A DNA stretch of 64,000 nt from NCBI GenBank assembly GCA_963669295.1, contig OY769938.1:1860001-1924000 (forward strand), written 5' to 3'. The notes below the pieces were generated by a model, which searched no databases, was not told where the DNA came from, and worked only from the letters and a program-made list of their open reading frames with translations. The translations under genes and the position numbers were made by a program. This stretch comes from G963669295 sp963669295. Lineage in GTDB: Bacteria; Bacteroidota; Bacteroidia; Flavobacteriales_D; CALLUQ01. Shown here one piece after another: positions 9,114-19,195 of this stretch. Every line of letters begins with the position of its first letter. Position 1 is the stretch's first letter.

Positions 9114-11012
9114 ATGGAAAATAGAACCCTGTTAGAAGTCAAGAACCTCGTTACCGAGTTCAACACGGAAGATGAAGTTGTTAAAGCAGTAAACAACATT
9201 AGCTTTACCCTTAACCGAGGAGAAACCATTGGTATTGTTGGTGAGTCTGGATCAGGAAAGTCGGTGACCTCACTATCGGTCATGCGTTTGATTCCCGACC
9301 CTCCCGGAAAAATCACCAATGGTGAAATTATTTTCCACACCAAAGACCGTGGTGCAGTTGATTTACTAAAGCTTTCGGAAAAAGAAATGCGTTCATTTCG
9401 AGGCAACGATATTGCCATGATTTTCCAGGAGCCAATGACTTCCTTAAACCCTGTATACACTTGTGGTGACCAGGTAATGGAGGCCATTATGCTGCATCAA
9501 AACATTACCAAACAGGAAGCTAAAACACGCACCATACAATTGTTTGAAGAGGTAAAACTGCCCCGGGCAGAAGCCATTTTCAACAGCTACCCACACCAAC
9601 TTTCAGGTGGGCAAAAGCAACGGGTAATGATTGCAATGGCCATGTCGTGTCAACCCTCCATCCTTATTGCTGATGAGCCTACTACAGCACTAGACGTAAC
9701 GGTTCAGAAAACCATTTTGGAGTTGATGAACGACTTGCAAACTGAACATGATATGGGCATCATGTTCATTACCCACGATTTGGGGGTAATTGCAGAATTG
9801 GCCGATAAAGTAATTGTAATGTATAAGGGAAACATTGTAGAACAAGGCAATGTATTGGACATCTTTACCAACCCTCAGCACCCTTATACCAAAGGCTTGC
9901 TGGCATGTCGTCCGCCTCTCAACAAGCGTTTGCATTGGCTTCCCACAGTAGCCGATTTCATGCAAACCGATGAAGATGGGAAAATGATTGAGATTGAAAA
10001 ATCGGTGGACGAGGTATTGGATGACCTGGTAATTACGAAAGAAGAACGTGCTAAAAAGCATGAAGAACTTTATAAGAAAGAGCCTATTTTGGAGGTGAAA
10101 AACCTCAAAACTTATTTTCCCATTAAGCGCGGACTGTTTGGCAAAGCCAAAACATTTGTACATGCCGTTGATGATGTTACATTTGATGTATACCCGGGAG
10201 AAACATTAGGGCTGGTAGGTGAGTCAGGTTGTGGTAAAACCACCCTGGGAAGAACCATCTTAAAGCTCATTGAACCAACAGGAGGGAGCATCAATTTTAA
10301 AGGCCGCGACATTACCGGCCTTACCCAAAAAGAATTGCGCGAAATCCGCAAAGATGTACAAATCATATTTCAAGACCCTTACTCATCACTCAACCCACGA
10401 ATTACTATTGGCGAAGCCATTTTGGAGCCCATGAAAGTGCACAACATTTTAGAAAATGACACGGCACGCAAAGAGCGAGTGATTGAACTGTTGAAGCGGG
10501 TGAACATGAAAGAAGAACACTTCAACCGCTATCCTCATGAGTTCTCGGGGGGGCAGCGACAACGGATATGTATTGCACGTGCGCTGGCACTTAAACCTCA
10601 ATTCATTATTTGCGATGAATCGGTTTCTGCATTAGATGTATCTGTACAGGCGCAAGTGTTGAACCTCCTCAACGAGTTGCGGAATGAGTTCAACTTTACC
10701 TACATCTTCATTTCTCACGATCTTTCAGTAGTAAAATTCATGTCGGATCGTATGATTGTAATGAACAAAGGGAAAATAGAAGAAATGGGTGACGCTGATG
10801 AAATTTACGAAAACCCACAAACAGAGTACACGCAAAAGCTGATTAGCTCCATCCCTAAAGGCCAGTTGGAAGACATTAAAAAAAGCATTGCTGACAAAAA
10901 AGCATCGAGAGCGGAAAATGATCGCATCACTGAAGCTAAGCATGTGGTAACAGATGCTATTCCAGAGTTATTGGACGAAGAGGAAAAGGACGACAGCAAT
11001 ACCGAAGCATAG
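9114..11012 (+). CDS. Peptide ABC transporter, fused double ATP-binding subunit (DppD-DppF type)
   Basis: A 632-residue fusion of two ABC ATPase domains that would power a peptide or nickel-type importer. Domain 1 has Walker A GESGSGKS (43-50), signature LSGGQKQR (about 163) and Walker B ILIADEPTTALD. Domain 2 has GESGCGKT (369-376), signature FSGGQRQR (about 477) and FIICDESVSALD. Each domain ends with the oligopeptide_HPY-like tail (NPQHPYTKGLL, NPQTEYTQKLI). A charged linker (about 280-325) joins them and the C-terminal 50 residues are acidic. Fused DppDF ATPases are common in Bacteroidota. No permease or binding-protein gene is nearby, so its partners lie elsewhere. Confidence 0.93.
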   Translation: MENRTLLEVKNLVTEFNTEDEVVKAVNNISFTLNRGETIGIVGESGSGKSVTSLSVMRLIPDPPGKITNGEIIFHTKDRGAVDLLKLSEKEMRSFRGNDIAMIFQEPMTSLNPVYTCGDQVMEAIMLHQNITKQEAKTRTIQLFEEVKLPRAEAIFNSYPHQLSGGQKQRVMIAMAMSCQPSILIADEPTTALDVTVQKTILELMNDLQTEHDMGIMFITHDLGVIAELADKVIVMYKGNIVEQGNVLDIFTNPQHPYTKGLLACRPPLNKRLHWLPTVADFMQTDEDGKMIEIEKSVDEVLDDLVITKEERAKKHEELYKKEPILEVKNLKTYFPIKRGLFGKAKTFVHAVDDVTFDVYPGETLGLVGESGCGKTTLGRTILKLIEPTGGSINFKGRDITGLTQKELREIRKDVQIIFQDPYSSLNPRITIGEAILEPMKVHNILENDTARKERVIELLKRVNMKEEHFNRYPHEFSGGQRQRICIARALALKPQFIICDESVSALDVSVQAQVLNLLNELRNEFNFTYIFISHDLSVVKFMSDRMIVMNKGKIEEMGDADEIYENPQTEYTQKLISSIPKGQLEDIKKSIADKKASRAENDRITEAKHVVTDAIPELLDEEEKDDSNTEA

Positions 11013-11026
11013 TACCTACTTAAGGT

Positions 11027-12472
11027 ATGGTTTTTAGTACAAATCTCTTTTTACTTTACTTCTTTCCAGTATTCTTTGTCCTGTATTTTGTAGTTCCTAC
11101 AAAAGCCAAAAACTACATTGCATTATTGGGGAGTGTGCTTTTCTATACCTGGGGAGCGCCAAAATTCATTTTTGTTTTACTGGGAGCCATTGCCATTGAT
11201 TTTTTCCTGGCTCAACAGATGCACCAGGCTGGTTCAAAAAAGAAAAGGCGCAACTACATCCTTCTCGCAGTAATCATCAATGTAGCCCTATTGGGTTTCT
11301 TTAAGTATGCCAACTTTTTTGTTGAAAATGTAAATGCCCTACTGAATGCTATGGGGGTAGAAGAAGTAGGGTGGACAAAAATCGCCTTGCCCATAGGTAT
11401 TTCCTTCTTTACCTTTCAAAAAATTAGCTACCTGGTCGACGTGTATCGAGGCGATCAAAAACCCCTCAACAACATCTTCCACTACGCACTTTATGTTATC
11501 CTATTCCCACAACTCATTGCCGGCCCCATTGTTAGGTTCAACGAAATTGCCGACCAAATTAAAGACCGCACCGCCAACGATACGGTTGATGAAAAACTAT
11601 TGGGGGTTTTTCGGTTTGTGCTTGGGTTATCAAAAAAAGTGCTGATTGCCAATGTTTTAGGCGCAGAAGCCGATCGCATATTTGATGTTAACACCGAAAT
11701 GCTTGAAACCGGGGAGCCGTTGCTTTCTTCCGGATTGGCGTGGATCGGCGCTTTGGCCTATACCTTCCAAATTTATTTCGACTTTTCGGGCTATTCCGAC
11801 ATGGCAATTGGGGTGGGTCAAATGATGGGGTTCAGGTTTCCCGAAAACTTTAACTTCCCCTACATTGCCCAGAATATTACTGAGTTTTGGCGACGGTGGC
11901 ACATGACACTAAGCCGGTGGATGCGCGATTACTTATACATTCCTTTAGGAGGCAATAGAGTTACCAAAGGGCGGCTTTATTTTAACCTTTCCCTGGTCTT
12001 TATCATTTCCGGATTCTGGCACGGGGCCTCCTGGAATTTCATTATTTGGGGAGGATACCATGGCCTGTTTCTTATCCTCGATCGTTTATTCCTAATTAAC
12101 CTTACCAAACACATTGGCAAATTATCTCGCATGCTACTTACTTTCTTCATTGTAGTCATTGGGTGGATCTTTTTCCGTGCCGAAACACTCCCTGAAGCCG
12201 GTAATTTCTTGCATGCTATGTTCTCTTTTACAAGCGAAGGAGAAACTATATCCCTTTCTACTAAATTAATTTTTATTGGATTTCTGGCCATTTTGTTCTC
12301 CTTCATGGGCATTGTCTCCTCCATCGAGTTATTACCAAAAAAGGCTGTGTTTTTAGTCAATAACCTGGGCGTTACCATTCTTGTTAGCCTGGGCTGTATT
12401 GCTTTAATGATGGTGAATGTAGCCGAAATAACCTCTGCCGGTTTTAACCCATTTATCTATTTCCGGTTTTAA
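11027..12472 (+). CDS. MBOAT-family O-acyltransferase (AlgI-like)
   Basis: A 481-residue integral membrane protein with about ten to twelve transmembrane segments. It has the MBOAT core: SYLVDVYRGDQKPLNNIFHY, FPQLIAGPIVR, a central FWRRWHMTLSRWMRDYLYIPLGGNR and, near residue 331, the catalytic His in FWHGASWNFIIWG. AlgI-type proteins move acetyl groups across the membrane to modify exported polysaccharides, usually with an AlgJ/AlgX-type partner. No such partner is adjacent. The gene starts 14 bp after the ABC ATPase and could be cotranscribed with it. A second, partial MBOAT gene lies at the left edge of the window. Confidence 0.93.
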   Translation: MVFSTNLFLLYFFPVFFVLYFVVPTKAKNYIALLGSVLFYTWGAPKFIFVLLGAIAIDFFLAQQMHQAGSKKKRRNYILLAVIINVALLGFFKYANFFVENVNALLNAMGVEEVGWTKIALPIGISFFTFQKISYLVDVYRGDQKPLNNIFHYALYVILFPQLIAGPIVRFNEIADQIKDRTANDTVDEKLLGVFRFVLGLSKKVLIANVLGAEADRIFDVNTEMLETGEPLLSSGLAWIGALAYTFQIYFDFSGYSDMAIGVGQMMGFRFPENFNFPYIAQNITEFWRRWHMTLSRWMRDYLYIPLGGNRVTKGRLYFNLSLVFIISGFWHGASWNFIIWGGYHGLFLILDRLFLINLTKHIGKLSRMLLTFFIVVIGWIFFRAETLPEAGNFLHAMFSFTSEGETISLSTKLIFIGFLAILFSFMGIVSSIELLPKKAVFLVNNLGVTILVSLGCIALMMVNVAEITSAGFNPFIYFRF

Positions 12473-12630
12473 CCGGTAGGGGTCAAAATAGCACTCCTTT
12501 TTCTCTCAACAGGCTGTACCTCCTTTCATAACTGAAATTATTATAGTAATTTGCCTTATAAATAAAATGCCAAATTCGGGTAGCTCCACAGGCAACTTTT
12601 TTAAACTTATTACGTCTTAACGATGTGATA

Positions 12631-12650
12631 TTGAGCAAGTCGTTGCTCAA
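12631..12650 (+). promoter_or_regulatory. Perfect stem-loop in the leader of the giant secreted protein gene
   Basis: TTGAGCAA (12631-12638), loop GTCG, TTGCTCAA (12643-12650) forms an 8-bp perfect hairpin ending 17 bp before the ATG at 12668. It has no T run, so it is not a terminator. It may affect translation start or mRNA stability. Confidence 0.5.
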
Positions 12651-12667
12651 AACCTAACCTTGAAATC

Positions 12668-15600
12668 ATGTTTAACGCATCTCTCTACAATGTTTCAGCG
12701 CAGCTGAAACGCCTAACCACAGCCCTTTTTGTAGTATTTTGTATGAACTCCTATGGGCAAGTTTATCCTACAATGGGCACCGAATTTTGGCTCGGATTCC
12801 TGGAAAATTATCAGGTATCTGCCAACGACCGATTGGATATTTTCATCACTTCAGATGTAAATACTGCCGGAACAATTAGTATTCCGCAACAAGGATATAC
12901 TCAAAATTTTACGGTAACCGCGAATGTTACCACTACTGTAAACATTCCAAACGCCATTGCAGAACACTACGGTGGTGGGTTTGTTGATAACAGGGGTATC
13001 TTAATTGAAACCAACGATACCTGTGCTGTCTTTGCCATTAATTTCGATAACTATACTGCCGATGCCACCAAGGTATTGCCTACTGTTTCTTTGGCCACCG
13101 ATTACCTGGTTAACACCATTTACCCATTAAATGGGTATCATTCGGAGTTTCTTGTGGTAGCAACAGAAGACGGTACTGAAGTAGAAATCACGGTTCCTGT
13201 TCCTGTAACATCAGGGCAACCTGTTGGTGTTCCTTTCACCGTTCAACTGGATCGAGGGGAGTCCTATCAACTCCAGGCCGATGGTGCAGGCGACCTCTCG
13301 GGGTCAACAGTAGTAGGTACTGCCGCCAGTGGCGATTGTAGGCCTTTTGCTGTGTTTTCAGGAACCAGGTGTACTAATATTCCTTCCGGCTGTTATGCTT
13401 GCGACCATACATTCGATCAAAACTTCCCTACCTATTCGTGGGGATCAGAATATTATGTTGTTCCCATTAGCTTTGCCACAAGATATACCTATCGTGTAAT
13501 GGCATTGAGCAACGGAACAAGCTATACCATAGACGGTGGTGCCCCCATTAACCTCAATGCAGGGCAATTTAATGAATACAATGCGGTAACAGCTCCTCGA
13601 TGTATTCAATCCAATCAGCCAATAGCAGTAACGCAATACCTGGAAGGAACCTCGTGTGCTGGTACAGGAGACCCTGCGCAAATGGCACTGAATGCTTCTG
13701 ATCAAATGGTGAACCATGTAACATTAAGTACGGTGCAGTCTACAGTAATCAACCAACATGGACTGAACATTGTTATGGAAACGCCTTACACCAATACTTT
13801 ATCGTTAGATGGTGTTCCGGTAAGTGCCGCACAATTTACTTCGTTCCCCTCTTGCCCGGGATACTCTTACGCACAAATTACTATTGCCCAGGGAAGTCAT
13901 ACCCTTGATTCTCCTAACGGATTTAGTGCTTATGTATATGGTACAGGATCTGCTGAAAGCTATGCCTACTCTGCAGGATCGTTCTCAAACGACCCTATCC
14001 CTCCTGTAGATACTGTTGTTTGTGCTTCGGATACTGTAATTTTGAATGCCCCTCCGGGCTTATTTAACCCATGGTGGGCAACACAAACAAATCCAAACGA
14101 CACACTCGGAACCGGAACTTCACTCACCCTCAACCCTCCTTTTGCTACCGACATTTACATTGTAACTGGTGATGCATTACTATCAGGGTGTGAAGAGTTT
14201 TATACTTATAGTGTAGAGTATCAAGCACCTCCTATCTATGATATCATGGCCAATGGTATTTTTACAGATACCGTTACCGTGTGTGCTTATGAACAGGTAC
14301 AACTAGAAATGGTGCTGAACCCTGCTGGTACCTTCTTTTATGATTGGTACCCTCCTTTTGAAATGAACAGTGGTACCATCGCCAACCCTCTTTTAACCCC
14401 ATCTCAATCGGGATGGTATGTTTGCGATGTACAATCACTAACCGGTTGTGTCACATTTTCTGATAGCATTTATGTAAATGTACAGGGAGGTGATGTGTTA
14501 AACATTGACGCCATCACTGGCAATGGCACCAATGAGGATACTCTTTGTAATGGCGACGACAGCCAACTTGATGTGGCGATGGAACGCATTACCTGGCGTG
14601 ACAACTTTGATGCGTTGAACCCTGGTAATTGGGCCAGCTTACAAAATGGAATACAAAGTAACCTTTGTGGTTCACTTTCGGGCGACGCATTATACTTTGA
14701 TGGAGCGGGCGTAAGGTCTGCTGAAACTATTGGCATTGACGTTTCTACTGGCGGTACTATCCAATTTATGTTGAAGATTGCTAACGGTGCTGCTCCATGT
14801 GAGAACGCTGATCCTGGTGAAAATGTCGTATTGGAATACTCCGCAATGGGTGGGCCATGGACACTCATCAACACCTATTTCGAAAACTTATATCCTAACT
14901 TCACCCTGATTAATTTGCCGATTCCTGCAGGTGCCATCAGTACCAATACTCAATTCCGTTGGAGGCAGGTTGCCAACTCAGGCGCTGGGGAAGACAACTG
15001 GGCATTGGATAATATAAACATTGCTACGTTAGACAATTCAGGATATGTTTATGCATGGACACCAGCACTTGGTCTTAATGATCCGGCTATTCCGAATCCT
15101 ATCGCCACACCTACTACCACTACTACTTATGTGGTAGATGTAATCGATACAATTGCAGGGTGTAACTACATCGACTCGGTGGTTATTCATGCAGAACCCT
15201 TATGGACGTTAGATATGCCAAACGACACCATTTTATGTGATGTTGCTGGTGTACAACTAAATGCGAACCCTACTGCCGGCAACGGACATACCTTTGCCTG
15301 GACTCCTAATAATGGTACACTGAGTGATCCAGCCATTCAAGACCCGGTAGCTACCCCTAATGTTACTACTACCTATTATGTTACTGCTACTTCCAACCTG
15401 GGATGTACAGTTATGGACAGTATTAATATAACGGTGGCAGCACTAAATAGTGTAACCGCAAGTACCAACAACAACAACTTCTGTCAAGGGCAATCAGCTG
15501 TGCTGGATGCTACGGTACTGGTTAATCCCAATAACTTTACTTACGTATGGACACCTGCTTTGGATTTGGATGACAATACACTCCAAAATCCAACAGCAAC

Positions 15601-17713
15601 GCCTTCAGATACGGTAATGTATGTGGTTACCGCAACAGATACCACCTCTGGTTGTATTGTTATTGATAGTGTACAAATTAATGTTATTCCAAGCTTTCCA
15701 GTAACAGCCATGAACGACACTACGGTTTGTCAGTCTGTTGGTTTGCCGTTAACAACAACACATGGTGCTGTAGGTGCAGTTACCTACGATTGGCAACCAG
15801 CAGCTCTGTTAGACGATAACACATTGGCTTCACCTACCATAATGGTGGATACCGATACAACTTATTATGTTACCGTTACCAATAACCAGGGTTGCTCTAA
15901 TATCGACTCGGTGAATGTAACCGTGCTCTTTACTACGCTTTCGCTGGGACCCGATACGATGTTGTGCCAGGGACAAACCGTAACATTAGATGGAGGTAAT
16001 GGTATTTCTTACCAGTGGTCGTCATCGCCTAACGATACCTTGCAAACGTTAACTGTTGGCGCATCAGGCACCTATTGGGTGGATGTATACGACAACAACG
16101 GCTGTTTGGCACAAGACACTATTGATATTGTAGTAAACCCGCTACCCGTAGTTGATATTGGTCCGGACACATCGTTGTGTGATGGTCTTACCCTTGACCT
16201 GGATGCAGGGAACCCTGGAATGACTTTCGATTGGTCGACTACCGAAACAACACAAACCATCACCGTAAACACTACGAACAACTATAGTGTTTCTGTTACT
16301 GATGGCAACGGTTGTATAAATACAGACGACATCAACGTTACATTTACTCCATTAGCAGTAGTTGACCTTGGAGCAGACACCTTGCTTTGCCAGGGAGAAA
16401 CACTTACGCTGGATGCAGGTGCTGGCGTAGGTTATACCTACCAGTGGTCGACCTCTCCAAACGATACTTTACAAACGTATGACGTTAATGTTTCTGGCAC
16501 TTTTGGTGTGGATGTATATACTGCAGAAGGGTGTTTAACGCAAGACACCATTACTGTTGTAGTGGTTCCTCTTCCTGTAGTTGATTTAGGACCGGACACC
16601 GCACTTTGTGACGGTCTTTCTGTAGATCTTGACGCTGGTGCTGGCGCAGGCTATACCTATGCATGGTCGACGACTGAGGCCACGCAAGGCATTACGGTAA
16701 CCACTACCAACAACTATAGTGTTACAGTAACAAACCCGAATGGATGTTTCAGCTCCGACGACATCAACGTTACCTTTAACCCATTACCAGTAGTTGATTT
16801 GGGCGTAGATCAAACTGTTTGTGAAACGCCAGCCATCACATTAGATGCAGGCAATGCTGGGTCGACCTTCACCTGGTCGACAGCCGAAACTACACAAAGC
16901 ATTATTCCAACCAATACTGCTACGTATTGGGTAGAAGTAATTAACCAGTTTAACTGTTCAGCATCTGATACGGTAGACATTACTATTATTACACACCCTA
17001 TTGTTGACCTTGGCCCTGATTCAGCGCTTTGCGTTGGTGAAAGCATGATGCTGGTAGCAGGAAACCCTACATTCTCAAGCACATGGTCTAATGGCGCAAC
17101 AACAGACACTGTAGTGGTTACTACTACCGATACGTATACTGTTAGCGTAACCAATGGCTATTGTACCACACTGGATAACGTAGACATTGTTTTCAATCCA
17201 TTGCCAGTAGCATTGCCATACAACGACACGACATTCTGTAACTGGGATATTCCTGGTGTTGCTGTATTGGATGCGGGTAACTTAGGGTCTACCTACCAGT
17301 GGTCGACAGGAGAAACTTCGCAACAAATTACTGTAAACTCTGATGAAACATTCTATGTTACCATTACTACAGAACATAACTGTGTAGGTTACGATAGTGT
17401 AGAAGTAAACATTTATTGTGAGCCTACGATATATGTACCAAACTCCTTTACCCCGAATGGCGATGGAAGAAATGATTTCTTCTATGCGCAAGGCGAAGGC
17501 ATTGTTGAGTTCGAGATGTTAATATTTGATCGGTGGGGACAGCTGTTATTCCAAACCGATCAAATTAACCTCGGCTGGGGAGGTGTTTACAACAACGAGC
17601 CTGTACAGCAAGATGTGTATGTATGGAAAATTAGATACCGTTACGAGCAATGGTATCAAGGGCCATTATCGAGCACAAAAGAGCTGGTAGGACACGTTAC
17701 ACTACTTCGCTAG
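12668..17713 (+). CDS. Giant secreted repeat protein with T9SS type B (gliding-associated) sorting domain
   Basis: A 1681-residue protein with a signal peptide cleaved near residue 31 (NSYGQ). Residues about 31-450 resemble the IgGFc-binding N-terminal domain family. A region near 640-786 resembles a reelin-type repeat (ends DNWALDNINI). It is followed by about eight Ig/PKD-like repeats of 75-90 residues, each with patterns such as VVDLGPDTALCDG, LDAGNPG and TYWVDV. The last 95 residues are the gliding motility-associated C-terminal domain (YVPNSFTPNGDGRNDFF, then FDRWGQLLFQT), the signal for export and surface attachment through the type 9 secretion system. It is likely a surface adhesin. 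It has a long leader with a hairpin and ends at a strong terminator. Confidence 0.92.
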   Translation: MFNASLYNVSAQLKRLTTALFVVFCMNSYGQVYPTMGTEFWLGFLENYQVSANDRLDIFITSDVNTAGTISIPQQGYTQNFTVTANVTTTVNIPNAIAEHYGGGFVDNRGILIETNDTCAVFAINFDNYTADATKVLPTVSLATDYLVNTIYPLNGYHSEFLVVATEDGTEVEITVPVPVTSGQPVGVPFTVQLDRGESYQLQADGAGDLSGSTVVGTAASGDCRPFAVFSGTRCTNIPSGCYACDHTFDQNFPTYSWGSEYYVVPISFATRYTYRVMALSNGTSYTIDGGAPINLNAGQFNEYNAVTAPRCIQSNQPIAVTQYLEGTSCAGTGDPAQMALNASDQMVNHVTLSTVQSTVINQHGLNIVMETPYTNTLSLDGVPVSAAQFTSFPSCPGYSYAQITIAQGSHTLDSPNGFSAYVYGTGSAESYAYSAGSFSNDPIPPVDTVVCASDTVILNAPPGLFNPWWATQTNPNDTLGTGTSLTLNPPFATDIYIVTGDALLSGCEEFYTYSVEYQAPPIYDIMANGIFTDTVTVCAYEQVQLEMVLNPAGTFFYDWYPPFEMNSGTIANPLLTPSQSGWYVCDVQSLTGCVTFSDSIYVNVQGGDVLNIDAITGNGTNEDTLCNGDDSQLDVAMERITWRDNFDALNPGNWASLQNGIQSNLCGSLSGDALYFDGAGVRSAETIGIDVSTGGTIQFMLKIANGAAPCENADPGENVVLEYSAMGGPWTLINTYFENLYPNFTLINLPIPAGAISTNTQFRWRQVANSGAGEDNWALDNINIATLDNSGYVYAWTPALGLNDPAIPNPIATPTTTTTYVVDVIDTIAGCNYIDSVVIHAEPLWTLDMPNDTILCDVAGVQLNANPTAGNGHTFAWTPNNGTLSDPAIQDPVATPNVTTTYYVTATSNLGCTVMDSINITVAALNSVTASTNNNNFCQGQSAVLDATVLVNPNNFTYVWTPALDLDDNTLQNPTATPSDTVMYVVTATDTTSGCIVIDSVQINVIPSFPVTAMNDTTVCQSVGLPLTTTHGAVGAVTYDWQPAALLDDNTLASPTIMVDTDTTYYVTVTNNQGCSNIDSVNVTVLFTTLSLGPDTMLCQGQTVTLDGGNGISYQWSSSPNDTLQTLTVGASGTYWVDVYDNNGCLAQDTIDIVVNPLPVVDIGPDTSLCDGLTLDLDAGNPGMTFDWSTTETTQTITVNTTNNYSVSVTDGNGCINTDDINVTFTPLAVVDLGADTLLCQGETLTLDAGAGVGYTYQWSTSPNDTLQTYDVNVSGTFGVDVYTAEGCLTQDTITVVVVPLPVVDLGPDTALCDGLSVDLDAGAGAGYTYAWSTTEATQGITVTTTNNYSVTVTNPNGCFSSDDINVTFNPLPVVDLGVDQTVCETPAITLDAGNAGSTFTWSTAETTQSIIPTNTATYWVEVINQFNCSASDTVDITIITHPIVDLGPDSALCVGESMMLVAGNPTFSSTWSNGATTDTVVVTTTDTYTVSVTNGYCTTLDNVDIVFNPLPVALPYNDTTFCNWDIPGVAVLDAGNLGSTYQWSTGETSQQITVNSDETFYVTITTEHNCVGYDSVEVNIYCEPTIYVPNSFTPNGDGRNDFFYAQGEGIVEFEMLIFDRWGQLLFQTDQINLGWGGVYNNEPVQQDVYVWKIRYRYEQWYQGPLSSTKELVGHVTLLR

Positions 17714-17734
17714 CTTCACAAAATTATATCAACG

Positions 17735-17764
17735 AAAAAGCCTCCGAAACAGGAGGCTTTTTTA
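17735..17764. terminator. Bidirectional terminator between convergent genes
   Basis: AAAAAGCCTCC (17735-17745), loop GAAACA, GGAGGCTTTTT (17752-17762) is an 11-bp perfect stem flanked by A and T runs, so it can stop transcription of both the giant protein gene (plus) and the CoA-transferase genes (minus). Confidence 0.9.
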
Positions 17765-17788
17765 TTTTGTGGTGTTTTTATTGATGTA

Positions 17789-18445
17789 TTAAAACGTCAT
17801 TTCCGGAATTTCCCCCTCTACAATCAATCGCCCTTCGGTAGCGTTTTGTATTTCTTCCACCGATACTCCTGGGGCTCTCTCCAGTAACTTAAACCCATCG
17901 GGAGTGACATCTAGCACTGCCAAATTGGTCACTACTTTCTTTACACACTGCACCCCTGTAATGGGCAACGTACATGCTTTAAGTAATTTAGACTCTCCCC
18001 TTTTATTGGTGTGCATCATGGCTACGATAATGTTCTCTGCAGAAGCCACTAAATCCATCGCTCCACCCATTCCCTTTACCATACGACCAGGGATTTTCCA
18101 GTTGGCAATGTCGCCATTATCAGCAACTTCCATTGCTCCCAATACAGTAAGCTGAACGTGTTGACCACGAATCATCGCAAAACTGGTTGCTGAATCAAAA
18201 ATAGCTGCTCCGGGAAGACAGGTTACCGTTTGCTTTCCGGCATTAATCATGTCGGCATCTTCTTCTCCTTCGTAGGGGAAAGGCCCCATACCCAACAAGC
18301 CATTTTCCGACTGAAACTCTACTTCAATGCCTTCTGGAATATAGTTGGCTACCAGAGTAGGAATTCCTATTCCAAGATTGACATACCATCCATCTTGCAG
18401 CTCTTTTGCTATTCGTTGTGCTATTTGTGTTTTATCAAGTGCCAT
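17789..18445 (-). CDS. scoB: 3-oxoacid CoA-transferase subunit B
   Basis: The B subunit of a succinyl-CoA:3-ketoacid CoA-transferase, which moves CoA between succinyl-CoA and acetoacetate for ketone-body and fatty-acid breakdown products. The 218-residue product carries the active-site region FQSENGLLGMGP, where the Glu forms the CoA thioester intermediate, and the family glycine motifs VNLGIGIPTLVANYIPEG and KGMGGAMDLV. The frame is open back to 18592, but homologues start at MALDKTQIAQRIA, so I use the ATG at 18445. It lies 34 bp after the A subunit gene in the same operon. Confidence 0.95.
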   Translation of the reverse strand: MALDKTQIAQRIAKELQDGWYVNLGIGIPTLVANYIPEGIEVEFQSENGLLGMGPFPYEGEEDADMINAGKQTVTCLPGAAIFDSATSFAMIRGQHVQLTVLGAMEVADNGDIANWKIPGRMVKGMGGAMDLVASAENIIVAMMHTNKRGESKLLKACTLPITGVQCVKKVVTNLAVLDVTPDGFKLLERAPGVSVEEIQNATEGRLIVEGEIPEMTF

Positions 18446-18479
18446 ATTATACGCTATACGGTTAATGCTTTTTTTACTT

Positions 18480-19178
18480 CTACGCTTTTGGGCGCACGGT
18501 ACGTTGCTCAATGCGCTTTTCGTAGTGCTCGCCCTGGAAAATGCGTTGTACGAAAATGCCCGGAGTATGAATGAAGTTGGGATCCAGCTCACCTGGCTCT
18601 ACCAGCTCTTCCACCTCAGCAATAGTTATTTTTCCTGCCATTGCCATCAATGGGTTGAAATTTCGCGCAGTCCCTTTATATACCAGGTTCCCATCACGAT
18701 CGCCTTTCCAGGCTTTTACAATTGCAAAGTCTGCTGTAAGAGCTGACTCCAGGATATGCGGCTTGCCATTATACATTCTTACCTCTTTGCCCTCTCCTAC
18801 TTCAGTGCCATAACCTGCTGGGGTAAAAAAGGCCGGAATACCTGCTCCACCAGCACGGCAACGCTCTGCTAACGATCCTTGTGGGATCAGGTCTACCTCC
18901 AACTCTCCACTCAACATCTGGCGTTCAAATTCATCATTCTCTCCTACATACGAGGAAATCATTTTTCTAATCTGCTTCTTTTGTAACAACAAGCCCAGCC
19001 CAAAATCATCGACTCCAGCGTTATTAGAAATGCATGTTAAATCTGTTATTCCCGCTTCCACCAGCGCGCTGATGCAATTTTCAGGAATGCCACACAAACC
19101 AAAACCACCCAGCATCAGGGTCATGCTATCTTCAATTCCCTGGATCGCTTCCTGAGCGTTTGCAACCAATTTGTTCAT
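18480..19178 (-). CDS. scoA: 3-oxoacid CoA-transferase subunit A
   Basis: The A subunit of the CoA-transferase whose B subunit follows. The 232-residue product has the CoA-binding signature LMLGGFGLCGIPENCI (near 21-36) and the conserved SNNAGVDDFGLGLLL and GGAGIPAFFTPAGYGT segments. Length and motif order are normal. It starts 17 bp after the penicillin-binding protein gene on the same strand. Confidence 0.95.
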   Translation of the reverse strand: MNKLVANAQEAIQGIEDSMTLMLGGFGLCGIPENCISALVEAGITDLTCISNNAGVDDFGLGLLLQKKQIRKMISSYVGENDEFERQMLSGELEVDLIPQGSLAERCRAGGAGIPAFFTPAGYGTEVGEGKEVRMYNGKPHILESALTADFAIVKAWKGDRDGNLVYKGTARNFNPLMAMAGKITIAEVEELVEPGELDPNFIHTPGIFVQRIFQGEHYEKRIEQRTVRPKA

Positions 19179-19195
19179 CTGTTGTGCTTTATAGG

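Noticed and set aside
9017..9487. Minus-strand open frame over the start of the ABC ATPase gene
   Set aside because: It is a shadow of the Walker A region and has no start signal or homology.
12463..12476. CCGGTT/AACCGG palindrome as terminator of the MBOAT gene
   Set aside because: It overlaps the stop codon, has a two-base loop and no T run.
15700..17400. CRISPR-like or satellite array
   Set aside because: The periodicity is protein-level Ig-like repeats of 75-90 codons with diverged DNA, not short identical repeats with spacers.
18446..18592. 49-residue N-terminal extension of scoB
   Set aside because: It overlaps the scoA coding region and lacks similarity to CoA-transferases; family members start at the internal Met.
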